A stretch of DNA of 11,908 nucleotides, from the NCBI GenBank assembly GCA_902783445.1, contig CACZQX010000338.1, positions 1 through 11,908 of the forward strand. Direction: 5' to 3'. Below the pieces are notes generated by a model. It was given only the letters and a program-made list of their open reading frames with translations, made no database searches and was not told the DNA's origin. Shown one piece after another: positions 1-6,273 of this stretch (its first letter is position 1; the number at the start of each line of letters is the position of its first letter). The position numbers and the translations under genes were made by a program. Source of the DNA: an uncultured Lachnospiraceae bacterium (GTDB lineage Bacteria; Bacillota; Clostridia; Lachnospirales; Lachnospiraceae).

Positions 1-521
1 GGTACCGCAAGATAGGTTGGAAGCTTATAAAAAGGCAAAACCTTAACCTTGTTTGATTTGTTGCTTTCGGCATTGAGTGTAATGATTATGTCGTAATCAT
101 CGCTTTCCAGCTTGCGAGACAATTCGCCAAAGCTTTCTTTGGCCATTTCCAATTTTATATTCGGATAATCTTTGGAAAATTCGCTCAAAATGCTGCCAAG
201 CTTTTCATCCATCATTTGACCTTCCAAAAGACCAAAGGAAAGATTGTGGCTTTCTCTTTGGGCGATGTTTTGGGCGCGACGAAGAGCATCTTCGATTATT
301 TTGTCAGATTCTTTGAATGCTTCAAGCATGCAATTTCCGGCAGGAGTCAAAGATGTACCCTGAAAGCTGTTCCTTAAAAAAAGCTTGATTCCAAGCTCTT
401 TTTCAAGCATCGATATATTACGACTAAGTGTTGGTTGAGATATAAAAAGATTGGCTGCAGCCTTGGAAAAATTAAGGCATTTTGCAGTCTCAATAAAACA
501 TTTTATTTGAATGTTATTCAT
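1..521 (-). CDS. LysR-family transcriptional regulator (5' part, cut by window edge)
   Basis: Reading the minus strand from the ATG at 521 gives an open frame of 173 codons to the window edge. The product begins MNNIQIKCFIETAKCLNFSK and continues AAANLFISQPTLSRNISMLE, which is the winged helix-turn-helix of LysR-type regulators (residues about 1-60). The start of the effector-binding domain follows from about residue 90. A good ribosome binding site (AGAAGGAG) lies 8 nt before the ATG. LysR proteins usually bind DNA as tetramers and respond to a small-molecule co-inducer, which cannot be predicted here because the C-terminal domain is missing. The message appears to carry a cobalamin riboswitch in its leader, so synthesis of this regulator is probably tied to B12 level. 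Family assignment is firm; the target genes are unknown and may lie to the left of the window. Confidence 0.9.
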   Translation of the reverse strand, partial: MNNIQIKCFIETAKCLNFSKAAANLFISQPTLSRNISMLEKELGIKLFLRNSFQGTSLTPAGNCMLEAFKESDKIIEDALRRAQNIAQRESHNLSFGLLEGQMMDEKLGSILSEFSKDYPNIKLEMAKESFGELSRKLESDDYDIIITLNAESNKSNKVKVLPFYKLPTYLAV

Positions 522-561
522 ACAAAAAACTCCTTCTATCATCCGTAGACGGAATCTTATA

Positions 562-715
562 AAATACAGGCAAGTCTCCTGGCTTAGCTTCAACATTTAA
601 TCGCCTTCCCAATTTCTCAGTGGCATATTGATTAAATTCATTCATCACAGTGACGGGATCGCTTTGGATTTGCACCAAATTCCTTATTAATTTTAGTTAA
701 AAAAACCTGTATTCA
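562..715 (-). promoter_or_regulatory. Cobalamin (B12) riboswitch aptamer in the leader of the LysR gene
   Basis: Read on the minus strand, this stretch has the conserved cobalamin-aptamer blocks in the right order: GGAATTTGGTGCAAATCC (about 665-682), a GATCCCGTCACTGTGA core (645-660), GCCACTGAG (617-625), GGGAAGGC (603-610), and the B12 box AGCCAGGAGACTTGCCTG (569-586). The closing P1 helix pairs AATACAGG (707-714) with CCTGTATT (563-570), 8 bp. An internal helix pairs ATTTAATC (630-637) with GATTAAAT (595-602). The aptamer ends about 40 nt before the LysR ATG. No U-tract terminator is visible in the gap, only a small TCCG-TCTA-CGGA hairpin near the ribosome binding site, so translational control is more likely than attenuation (inference). 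Confidence 0.88.
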
Positions 716-723
716 ATTCTTTT

Positions 724-752
724 ATTATAATATTGATTGTTAGTTTAAAATT
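724..752 (-). promoter_or_regulatory. Candidate promoter for riboswitch-LysR transcript
   Basis: A perfect -10 hexamer TATAAT lies on the minus strand at 729-724. It would start transcription near 717, almost exactly at the 5' base of the riboswitch P1 helix, and this spacing is the main support. The -35 region (about 747-752, AATTTT) is poor. Read-through from the upstream Rrf2 gene is an alternative, as no terminator is visible between the two. Confidence 0.5.
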
Positions 753-754
753 GT

Positions 755-1204
755 TTATTTTTTAGCTTTTCCGGTAGCTTTCTTTTTGCTGCCGTTTTTA
801 ACATTTCCGTTCATTAAATCATATAAAGATATTCCGTAGAAGAATTCATGTGTCATATTGTCGAAAATTCTCCACATGCCGATAGTCTGGCAGCTGTTTT
901 CTCTTTCACATGTTTCGGCACCCGGCAATAAGCATGCAACCGTTGCCAACTGTTCACCCGAGGCTTCCAATATTTCGCCGATAGGGTACTCATCCGGCTT
1001 TCTCAAGAGTTTATAGCCGCCGCCTTTTCCGCGAAGACCTTTGATAAGTTTTGCTTTTACAAGCTCTTTGATAATTATTTCCATGTATTTTTCGGATACG
1101 CCCTGGCGCTCCGATACCTCTTTTAAAGGTACATATTCATCTGTGTTTTGCGATGCGAGATCCACCATAAGTCTAAGAGCATATCTTCCTTTGGTTGAAA
1201 TCAT
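755..1204 (-). CDS. iscR: Rrf2-family regulator, IscR-like (Fe-S cluster type)
   Basis: The 149-residue product has the Rrf2 winged-helix domain (residues about 1-80): MISTKGRYALRLMVDLA at the start, the recognition region VPLKEVSERQGVSEKYMEII, and the wing GLRGKGGGYKL. Three cysteines follow, C91, C99 and C105, at the place where IscR-type members bind a [2Fe-2S] cluster. The spacing C-x7-C-x5-C differs slightly from E. coli IscR (C-x5-C-x5-C). B. subtilis CymR, the Rrf2 repressor of cysteine metabolism, lacks these cysteines, so this protein probably senses Fe-S status, although the adjacent cysK and lyase genes would also suit a CymR-like role. The lysine-rich tail (residues 136-149) is probably disordered. 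The start is supported by AGGAGG upstream. It is divergent from the patB-cysK operon, and a motif shared by the patB and iscS promoters is its likely operator. Confidence 0.9.
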   Translation of the reverse strand: MISTKGRYALRLMVDLASQNTDEYVPLKEVSERQGVSEKYMEIIIKELVKAKLIKGLRGKGGGYKLLRKPDEYPIGEILEASGEQLATVACLLPGAETCERENSCQTIGMWRIFDNMTHEFFYGISLYDLMNGNVKNGSKKKATGKAKK

Positions 1205-1295
1205 TTAAATGGCCTCCTTTTAGTAATTATTTTATTAAGTTATGCTTAAGAATGAGGCGAGTGATTCGATTAAGCACAACTAACCATCCGGTTTA

Positions 1296-1323
1296 AGTAT
1301 AACACCTTAAAAATAAATTTCAA
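1296..1323 (-). promoter_or_regulatory. Promoter of the Rrf2 regulator gene
   Basis: On the minus strand TTGAAA (1323-1318) and TATACT (1301-1296) are separated by 16 nt, a good sigma-A promoter. Transcription would start near 1289, giving a leader of about 85 nt. The rest of the 305-bp intergenic region 1205-1509 holds the divergent patB promoter and a short sequence resembling the terminal repeat of the 3746-4436 element (1261-1285). No small gene is seen in it. Confidence 0.65.
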
Positions 1324-1351
1324 TAGTTTCATATGCGATAAGTAGGAAATT

Positions 1352-1391
1352 ACAAAAACCTATTGACTTGATAGGAATATAGTAGTAAGAT
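1352..1391 (+). promoter_or_regulatory. Promoter and candidate Rrf2 operator of the patB-cysK operon
   Basis: TTGACT (1363-1368) and TAAGAT (1386-1391) with a 17-nt spacer form a good sigma-A promoter. The -35 box lies inside an inverted repeat, CCTAT (1359-1363) and ATAGG (1371-1375), 7 nt apart. The block beginning ACAAAAACCTAT at 1352 recurs in the iscS promoter at 4519, with 19 of 26 positions identical. Two Rrf2-type target operons sharing this block over their promoter elements suggests a common repressor site. The role of the adjacent Rrf2 protein is inference. The leader is about 110 nt. Confidence 0.65.
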
Positions 1392-1509
1392 TGTAAAAAG
1401 TGTTGGGAATACAATAAAAAAAGTATTATAATTCTTAACAGAGAAATAGCGATTTTAAATTCAAAAAATTAAAAAATTTTTTATCATTAAATCGCAGGAA
1501 GGAAAAAGC

Positions 1510-2697
1510 ATGGCGGAAAGATATTTAGACTTTGACGAGATAATAGACAGATATAACACAAACAGCGTCAAATACGATCTCAAAGAAGACATGGGATATC
1601 CGGAAGATGCTTTAGCTATGTGGGTTGCGGACATGGATTTTAAAAGTTCATCCTACATAGAAGATGCTCTTGAACGATGTATCAAGCATGGCGTGTACGT
1701 ATATGGATTTGCTTCGGAAAGCTACGTAAATGCTGTGCTTGCATGGATGAGAAAACACCATAACTGGATTGCCAAAAGCGAATGGCTTGTTAAGGCTCCG
1801 GGAGTGGTTTTCGCTATAGCAGCCGCAATTCGGGCGTATACAAATCCCGGGGACGCCGTGCTGATTCAGGAACCGGTTTATTACCCTTTTAAAAACGAGA
1901 TTGTTGCCAATGAAAGAAAAACGGTTATTAACAACCTTTTATATGAAAATGGCAAATACAGCATCGATTTTGAGGATTTTGAAAATAAAATAATAAATGA
2001 AAATGTAAAACTGTTTATTCTTTGCAGCCCCCACAATCCGGTGGGACGTGTATGGAAAAAAAAAGAGCTTGAAAGACTGGGCAATATTTGTAAAGAACAC
2101 GAAGTAATCATTGTATCTGATGAAATTCATCATGATTTGATTTTTGAAGGCGAGCATACGGTATTTACAAATGTTAATAAGGATTTTGAAGACTTTTCAA
2201 TCATCTGTACCGCACCCAGCAAAACCTTTAACCTTGCGGGACTGTGTGCATCCAATGTATTTATACCCAACCAAAAGCTTAGGAATAAATACAAAGAAGA
2301 AATGTCAAAGGTTTCGGCCAATGTAAACATCCTTGGTTTGGCGGCTTGTGAAGCGGCATATTCAAAAGGCGAGACATGGTACAATGCCATGATGAAATAT
2401 GTTAAAGCTAATATTGATTTTACAAAAGAATTTGTAAAAGGCATTCCGGGGGTTAAGATGGTAAAAACCGAAGGAACATATCTGATTTGGCTGGACTTTA
2501 AGGAGCTTGGCCTTGAAAAAGCTGAACTAGAAAATCTTATTAAGAATAAGGCGAAGCTTTGGTTGGACGGCGGAGGAATGTTCGGTGAAGCCGGCATTGG
2601 TTTTCAAAGAATAAACGCAGCCTGCCCAAGAAGCATTTTGGAAGAGGCTTTAAAGAGATTAAAGATGGCTGTGGAAGAAATTAAAAAAACAGCTTAA
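1510..2697 (+). CDS. patB: PLP-dependent C-S lyase / aminotransferase, PatB/MalY type
   Basis: This 395-residue fold-type I PLP enzyme belongs to the PatB/MalY group of cystathionine beta-lyases. The N-terminus (YDLKEDMGYPEDALAMWVADMDF, residues 22-44) is the MalY/PatB signature. It is followed by SPHNPVGR (N176), SDEIHHDL (D204, expected to contact the PLP pyridine nitrogen) and TAPSKTFNLAG with the Schiff-base lysine K238. Length matches the family. Members cleave the C-S bond of cystathionine or cysteine, giving pyruvate, ammonia and a thiol or sulfide. Co-transcription with cysK, 36 bp downstream, supports a role in cysteine/methionine interconversion or in sulfide recycling. The ribosome binding site AGGAAGGA precedes the ATG. 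True substrate preference (cystathionine, cysteine, or a plain aminotransferase reaction) cannot be read from sequence. Confidence 0.88.
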   Translation: MAERYLDFDEIIDRYNTNSVKYDLKEDMGYPEDALAMWVADMDFKSSSYIEDALERCIKHGVYVYGFASESYVNAVLAWMRKHHNWIAKSEWLVKAPGVVFAIAAAIRAYTNPGDAVLIQEPVYYPFKNEIVANERKTVINNLLYENGKYSIDFEDFENKIINENVKLFILCSPHNPVGRVWKKKELERLGNICKEHEVIIVSDEIHHDLIFEGEHTVFTNVNKDFEDFSIICTAPSKTFNLAGLCASNVFIPNQKLRNKYKEEMSKVSANVNILGLAACEAAYSKGETWYNAMMKYVKANIDFTKEFVKGIPGVKMVKTEGTYLIWLDFKELGLEKAELENLIKNKAKLWLDGGGMFGEAGIGFQRINAACPRSILEEALKRLKMAVEEIKKTA

Positions 2698-2733
2698 ACA
2701 ATAAAAAAATAAAAAAGATTGGAGAATAATATT

Positions 2734-3666
2734 ATGAGTAACATTAAAGAAAGTTCATTGGAATTGGTAGGAAACACACCATTACTTAAATTAAACAACT
2801 ACACAAAAAAAGTGGGAATCGATAAAGCCACTATTCTTGCAAAACTTGAGTATTTAAATCCAGCCGGATCGGTTAAAGACAGAGTTGCCCTTGCAATGAT
2901 CGAAGACGGAGAAAAGAAAGGCACAATCAAACCGGGTGCTACAATCATCGAGCCTACAAGCGGTAACACAGGTATCGGTCTTGCGGCTGTGGCAGCAGCA
3001 AAAGGATACAGAGCTATCTTCACTCTTCCGGATACAATGAGTGTTGAAAGAAGAAATCTTCTTAAAGCTTACGGTGCCGAAATCGTTCTTACAGAAGGCG
3101 CTAAAGGCATGAAAGGTGCAATTGCAAAAGCAGAGGAGCTTCTTAACGAAATCGAAGGTGCGGTTATTCCGGGTCAGTTCGTTAACCCTGCAAACCCTGC
3201 TATTCATAAAGCTACAACAGGTCCTGAAATCTGGGAACAGACAGACGGCAAAGTTGACATTTTCGTTGCGGGTGTCGGCACAGGCGGTACAGTAACCGGC
3301 GTTGGCGAATTCCTTAAAGAGAAGAATCCTAACGTTAAAATCGTTGCTGTTGAACCGGCAACAAGCCCTGTTCTTTCCGAAGGCAAAGCAGGTGCTCACA
3401 AAATTCAGGGTATCGGCGCAGGTTTTGTTCCTGATGTACTTAATACCAAAATTTACGATGAAGTTATTACCATCGAAAACGAAGATGCTTTTGAAGAAGG
3501 CAGAAACTTTGCTGTCAGCGAAGGTATCCTTGTGGGTATCTCATCCGGCGCAGCTTTAAAAGCAGCAAGCATTTTGGCAGCTCGTCCTGAAAACGCAGGC
3601 AAGACAATCGTTGCACTCTTACCTGATTCGGGCGACAGATACTTATCAACAGCGCTTTTCTCATAA
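2734..3666 (+). CDS. cysK: Cysteine synthase (O-acetylserine sulfhydrylase)
   Basis: The 310-residue fold-type II PLP enzyme makes cysteine and acetate from O-acetylserine and sulfide. Key motifs, numbered from the ATG at 2734, are LVGNTPLLKL (11-20), NPAGSVKDR with Schiff-base K48, the substrate loop EPTSGNTGI (73-81), and the phosphate-binding loop GVGTGGTVTG. It ends with the normal DSGDRYLSTALF segment. An in-frame TTG at 2719 would add five residues, but it overlaps the GGAG ribosome binding site at 2721-2724, which sits 9 nt before the ATG, so the ATG is preferred. It is the second gene of the patB operon and ends at a strong terminator. In bacilli CysK also binds the Rrf2 repressor CymR; whether that applies here is open. 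Confidence 0.96.
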   Translation: MSNIKESSLELVGNTPLLKLNNYTKKVGIDKATILAKLEYLNPAGSVKDRVALAMIEDGEKKGTIKPGATIIEPTSGNTGIGLAAVAAAKGYRAIFTLPDTMSVERRNLLKAYGAEIVLTEGAKGMKGAIAKAEELLNEIEGAVIPGQFVNPANPAIHKATTGPEIWEQTDGKVDIFVAGVGTGGTVTGVGEFLKEKNPNVKIVAVEPATSPVLSEGKAGAHKIQGIGAGFVPDVLNTKIYDEVITIENEDAFEEGRNFAVSEGILVGISSGAALKAASILAARPENAGKTIVALLPDSGDRYLSTALFS

Positions 3667-3679
3667 TTTTTACCTATCG

Positions 3680-3714
3680 GGCGGCGGTTCATATATTGAG
3701 GCGCCGCCTTTTTT
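3680..3714 (+). terminator. Rho-independent terminator of the patB-cysK operon
   Basis: GGCGGCG (3680-3686) pairs with CGCCGCC (3702-3708), 7 GC-only pairs, followed at once by six T. It lies 13 nt after the cysK stop. It separates the cysK operon from the repeat element and the iscS promoter. Confidence 0.92.
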
Positions 3715-3745
3715 ATGCCGCAAAAATAATATTTGTTTTTAAACC

Positions 3746-4436
3746 TGTCGTTCGATTAAGAACAAGTAAGGAAAATCACATTTAGCTAGTGGCAATTGGC
3801 ACCAGGACTCCGTCACCCTACGGGTGCCACCTCGTGCCAAAGTCCGCAACCGGCTCACATTCGCCATCCGGGCTCAAGTTCGCCTGGATTGGACGTCCTG
3901 TCCAATCCTTGCTTCTTTAAAGAGATTTTCCAACATGTTCTAAAATCTCACTTTATGGTTTTAAAACAAATATTTTTTTCACGGCATTTAACGGCGGCTC
4001 AATATATGAAAGTGTGCCTGATAGGTAATTTTTACTTTTCCCTCTTAGCTGCATTTTAATCTGCGGGAAAATAATGTCAAGGCTGCGTACGCACCTTGGA
4101 AAGGCAAGGCCTTGACATTATTTTCTCGCAGATTATCCTTGCGCTTAAGAGGGAAAGTATAAATTTTTGATTTGTAATTTGCTGTTGTTTTTCATGACTT
4201 TTTTTGTCAGCAGATGATTGAATTTAATACGCCGTATTATGCCGGATAATATAATATCTGCTTTTAATACTCTAATAGTGAGATTTTAGAACAAGTTAGA
4301 AAATCTCTATTTTGAGCAAGGATTGGACAGGACGTCCAATCCAGGCGAACCTGAGACAGGATGTCGAATGTGAGCCGGTTGCGTAAAATATGGATGTGTA
4401 AATTGATTTTCGTTACTTGTTCTTAATCGAACGACA
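3746..4436. repeat. Non-coding nested inverted-repeat element with 33-bp terminal repeats (MITE-like)
   Basis: The ends are inverted copies: 3746-3778 matches the complement of 4404-4436 with one mismatch in 33, beginning TGTCGTTCGATTAAG. Inside, 3845-3952 matches the complement of 4277-4383 at roughly 90%, including a perfect 9-bp hairpin GGATTGGAC/GTCCAATCC in each arm (3887-3909 and 4320-4342) and an 8-bp GAGATTTT/AAAATCTC hairpin (3922-3949 and 4280-4307). A third pair of arms forms the centre (4027-4167). The left arm carries about 50 extra bases (3785-3844) with TGGCAC/GTGCCA and CACCC/GGGTG hairpins. No credible gene lies inside, and no clear target-site duplication flanks it. It fits a non-autonomous transposable relic or a large structured intergenic repeat; which one is unresolved. 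Confidence 0.8.
4027..4167. repeat. Central long hairpin of the inverted-repeat element
   Basis: About 56 bases (4027-4082) are complementary to 4109-4167 with few mismatches; the stretch GAAAATAATGTCAAGG occurs in both arms. The 26-nt loop region contains the perfect palindrome TGCGTACGCA (4083-4092) and a small CCTT/AAGG stem. If transcribed it would form a stem of more than 50 pairs; in DNA it could extrude as a cruciform. Confidence 0.8.
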
Positions 4437-4513
4437 AGAGTATAAAAGCAGATATTATATTAAACGGCTACAATAGGCGTATTTATCAATCACTGATATT
4501 GTTCAAAAAAAGT
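4198..4513. repeat. Diverged inverted repeat: 4198-4273 versus 4437-4513
   Basis: The complement of 4198-4273 resembles 4437-4513 at an estimated 75-80%. Both share AGAGTAT, then AAAAGCAGATATTATATTA, a GGCGTATT block and CAAAAAAAGT in the same order, with small indels. The second copy lies immediately outside the terminal repeat at 4436 and reaches the iscS promoter. The right arm of the element (about 4277-4436) is therefore itself flanked by inverted copies of iscS-upstream sequence. Confidence 0.65.
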
Positions 4514-4515
4514 AC

Positions 4516-4544
4516 TTTACAAAAACCTATCTACATAGTATGAT
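4516..4544 (+). promoter_or_regulatory. Promoter and candidate Rrf2 operator of iscS-iscU
   Basis: TTTACA (4516-4521) and TATGAT (4539-4544), spaced 17 nt, form a strong sigma-A promoter. The spacer holds the block starting ACAAAAACCTAT (4519-4530), shared with the patB promoter, and a small palindrome CTAT-CTAC-ATAG (4527-4538). A protein bound here would block RNA polymerase, as expected for an Rrf2 repressor. The leader is about 40 nt, ending in GAGGA before the iscS ATG. Confidence 0.72.
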
Positions 4545-4590
4545 TAAGGAAATTAAAACATAGTAATCGAATAGGAAAGAGGAATATATA

Positions 4591-5808
4591 ATGAAAAAGC
4601 AGATTTATCTTGATAATGCAGCAACTACGAAGGTTAAGGATGAGGTTTTGGATGCAATGCTTCCTTTCTTTAAAGAGGATTATGCCAACCCATCGGCTAT
4701 TTATTCTTTTGCCAACAAAGCCGAAGCAGCGGTTATTGAATCCAGAAAAACCATTGCGGATGTTATCGGTGCCAATGAAAACGAAATTTATTTTACATCC
4801 GGCGGCAGCGAGTCCGACAACTGGGCTTTGAAAGCTACAGCCGAAGCTTATGCCGATAAGGGTAAACACATCATTACAAGCAAGATTGAACATCATGCGA
4901 TTTTACATTCACTTGAATATCTTGAAGCTAAAGGTTTTGAAGTTACTTATCTTGATGTTGATGAGGATGGACTTATTAATCCGGAAGAGCTTGAAGCCGA
5001 AATCAGAGATGATACGATTCTCATTACGATTATGACGGCAAACAACGAAATCGGTACTATCGAGCCTATTAAAAGAATAGGCAAGATTGCTCACAAACAC
5101 GGAGTTTTGTTCCATACGGATGCGGTTCAGGCTTTCGGCCATATTCCAATCGATGTTGATGCAATGGATATCGATATGTTATCCGCAAGCGGACACAAGA
5201 TTAACGGACCTAAAGGTATTGGCTTCTTATATATCAGAAAGGGTGTTAAAATTCGCTCATTCATGCATGGCGGCGCCCAGGAAAGAAAAAGAAGAGCCGG
5301 TACTCATAATGTTCCGGGAATTGTGGGCTTTGCAAAGGCGGCAAGCATTGCAGCCAAAAATATGGAAAAAACCATTAAAAAAGAAATTGAAGTCAGAGAT
5401 CATTTTATTAAACGTGTGGAGGAAGAGATTCCTTACGTTAAATTAAACGGTCACAGAGATTTAAGATTACCGAATAATGCAAACTTCTGCTTCAGATTTA
5501 TTGAAGGAGAGTCAATGCTTATTATGCTTGATGCAAAAGGTATTTATGCATCCAGTGGTTCGGCTTGCACATCAGGTTCCCTTGACCCGTCCCATGTGCT
5601 CCTTGCCATTGGTCTTCCTCACGAGATTGCTCACGGATCCCTTCGCGTGACAATTTCTGAGGAGACAAGCATAGAAGAAATAGATTTCGTCGTTGACGAA
5701 TTAAAACAGATTATAGACAGATTGCGTTCAATGTCTCCTTTGTACGAGGATTTTGTAAAGAAGCAGGTTGAAAGTGCAATTAACAAAGCAAATAATGTTG
5801 CTGTTTAA
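4591..5808 (+). CDS. iscS: Cysteine desulfurase, IscS/NifS type
   Basis: The 405-residue PLP enzyme removes sulfur from cysteine as an enzyme-bound persulfide, yielding alanine, and passes the sulfur to Fe-S assembly. Visible landmarks are the N-terminal YLDNAATT (6-13), FTSGGSESDN (68-77), the cofactor-stacking H101 in IEHHA, HTDAVQ (175-180, D177 and Q180 contacting PLP), ASGHKINGPKG with Schiff-base K203, and the mobile loop SSGSACTSG with catalytic C326. RVTISEETS near 352-360 matches the conserved C-terminal phosphate-binding end of the domain. GAGGA precedes the ATG. It is co-transcribed with iscU 27 bp downstream, which favours a role in Fe-S cluster assembly; tRNA thiolation may also draw on it. 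The last 20 residues are a variable, charged tail. Confidence 0.96.
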   Translation: MKKQIYLDNAATTKVKDEVLDAMLPFFKEDYANPSAIYSFANKAEAAVIESRKTIADVIGANENEIYFTSGGSESDNWALKATAEAYADKGKHIITSKIEHHAILHSLEYLEAKGFEVTYLDVDEDGLINPEELEAEIRDDTILITIMTANNEIGTIEPIKRIGKIAHKHGVLFHTDAVQAFGHIPIDVDAMDIDMLSASGHKINGPKGIGFLYIRKGVKIRSFMHGGAQERKRRAGTHNVPGIVGFAKAASIAAKNMEKTIKKEIEVRDHFIKRVEEEIPYVKLNGHRDLRLPNNANFCFRFIEGESMLIMLDAKGIYASSGSACTSGSLDPSHVLLAIGLPHEIAHGSLRVTISEETSIEEIDFVVDELKQIIDRLRSMSPLYEDFVKKQVESAINKANNVAV

Positions 5809-5835
5809 AAGAATGGAAGAAAAGAGGTAGATATT

Positions 5836-6273
5836 ATGTACAGCGAAAAAGTTATGGATCATTTTTCAAATCCGAGAAATGTCGGTGAAATCGAAAATCC
5901 AAGCGGTGTAGGTACAGTGGGAAATGCAAAATGCGGCGATATCATGCGTATGTATCTTGATATTGATGAGAATAAAACCATTACGGATGTGAAATTTAAG
6001 ACATTCGGTTGCGGCGCTGCCGTAGCTACAAGCAGCATGGCAACGGAACTTGTTAAAGGCAAAACCGTTGATGAAGCTTTGCAGGTTACCAATAAAGCGG
6101 TAATGGAAGCTTTGGACGGACTTCCGCCTGTAAAAGTCCACTGTTCCTTGCTTGCCGAGGAAGCAATTCATGCGGCTTTGTGGGATTATTCACAGAAAAA
6201 TGACATTACCATCGATGGCCTTGAAAAGCCGGTAAATGACATTTCCGAAAAAGAAGAAGAGGAAGAATACTAA
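5836..6273 (+). CDS. iscU: Fe-S cluster assembly scaffold, IscU/NifU N-terminal type
   Basis: This 145-residue protein is the scaffold on which IscS-derived sulfur and iron are assembled into a cluster. It starts MYSEKVMDHFSNPRNVGEIE, the family signature, and keeps the ligand set C33 and D35 (GNAKCGD), C59 (FGCGAA), and H102-C103 (KVHCSLLAEEA). It lacks the NifU C-terminal domain, so it is the short single-domain form. The LPPVK segment that contacts the HscA chaperone is present at 96-100, although no hscA or hscB is seen nearby. The tail (about 130-145) is highly acidic (EKEEEEEY). GAGGT lies upstream of the ATG. Its stop overlaps the stop of the opposite-strand phosphatase gene by four bases. 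Confidence 0.95.
   Translation: MYSEKVMDHFSNPRNVGEIENPSGVGTVGNAKCGDIMRMYLDIDENKTITDVKFKTFGCGAAVATSSMATELVKGKTVDEALQVTNKAVMEALDGLPPVKVHCSLLAEEAIHAALWDYSQKNDITIDGLEKPVNDISEKEEEEEY

Noticed and set aside
2719..2733. Upstream TTG start for cysK
   Set aside because: The TTG overlaps the GGAG ribosome binding site that serves the ATG at 2734, and the usual CysK N-terminus fits the ATG.
3796..4059. An 87-codon open frame in the cysK-iscS gap
   Set aside because: It lies within the inverted-repeat element, has no ribosome binding site or recognisable domain, and its composition follows the repeat arms.
3680..4436. CRISPR array or riboswitch in the repeat region
   Set aside because: The repeats are inverted and non-periodic, with no regular direct repeat and spacer pattern, and no conserved aptamer motifs are visible.
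3746..4436. Retron or other reverse-transcriptase-linked RNA for the long hairpin
   Set aside because: No reverse transcriptase or other partner gene is adjacent; the neighbours are cysK and iscS.
4531..4896. A 121-codon minus-strand frame at the start of iscS
   Set aside because: It is a shadow of the iscS coding frame, with no ribosome binding site and a Cys/Phe/Asn-rich product typical of antisense frames.
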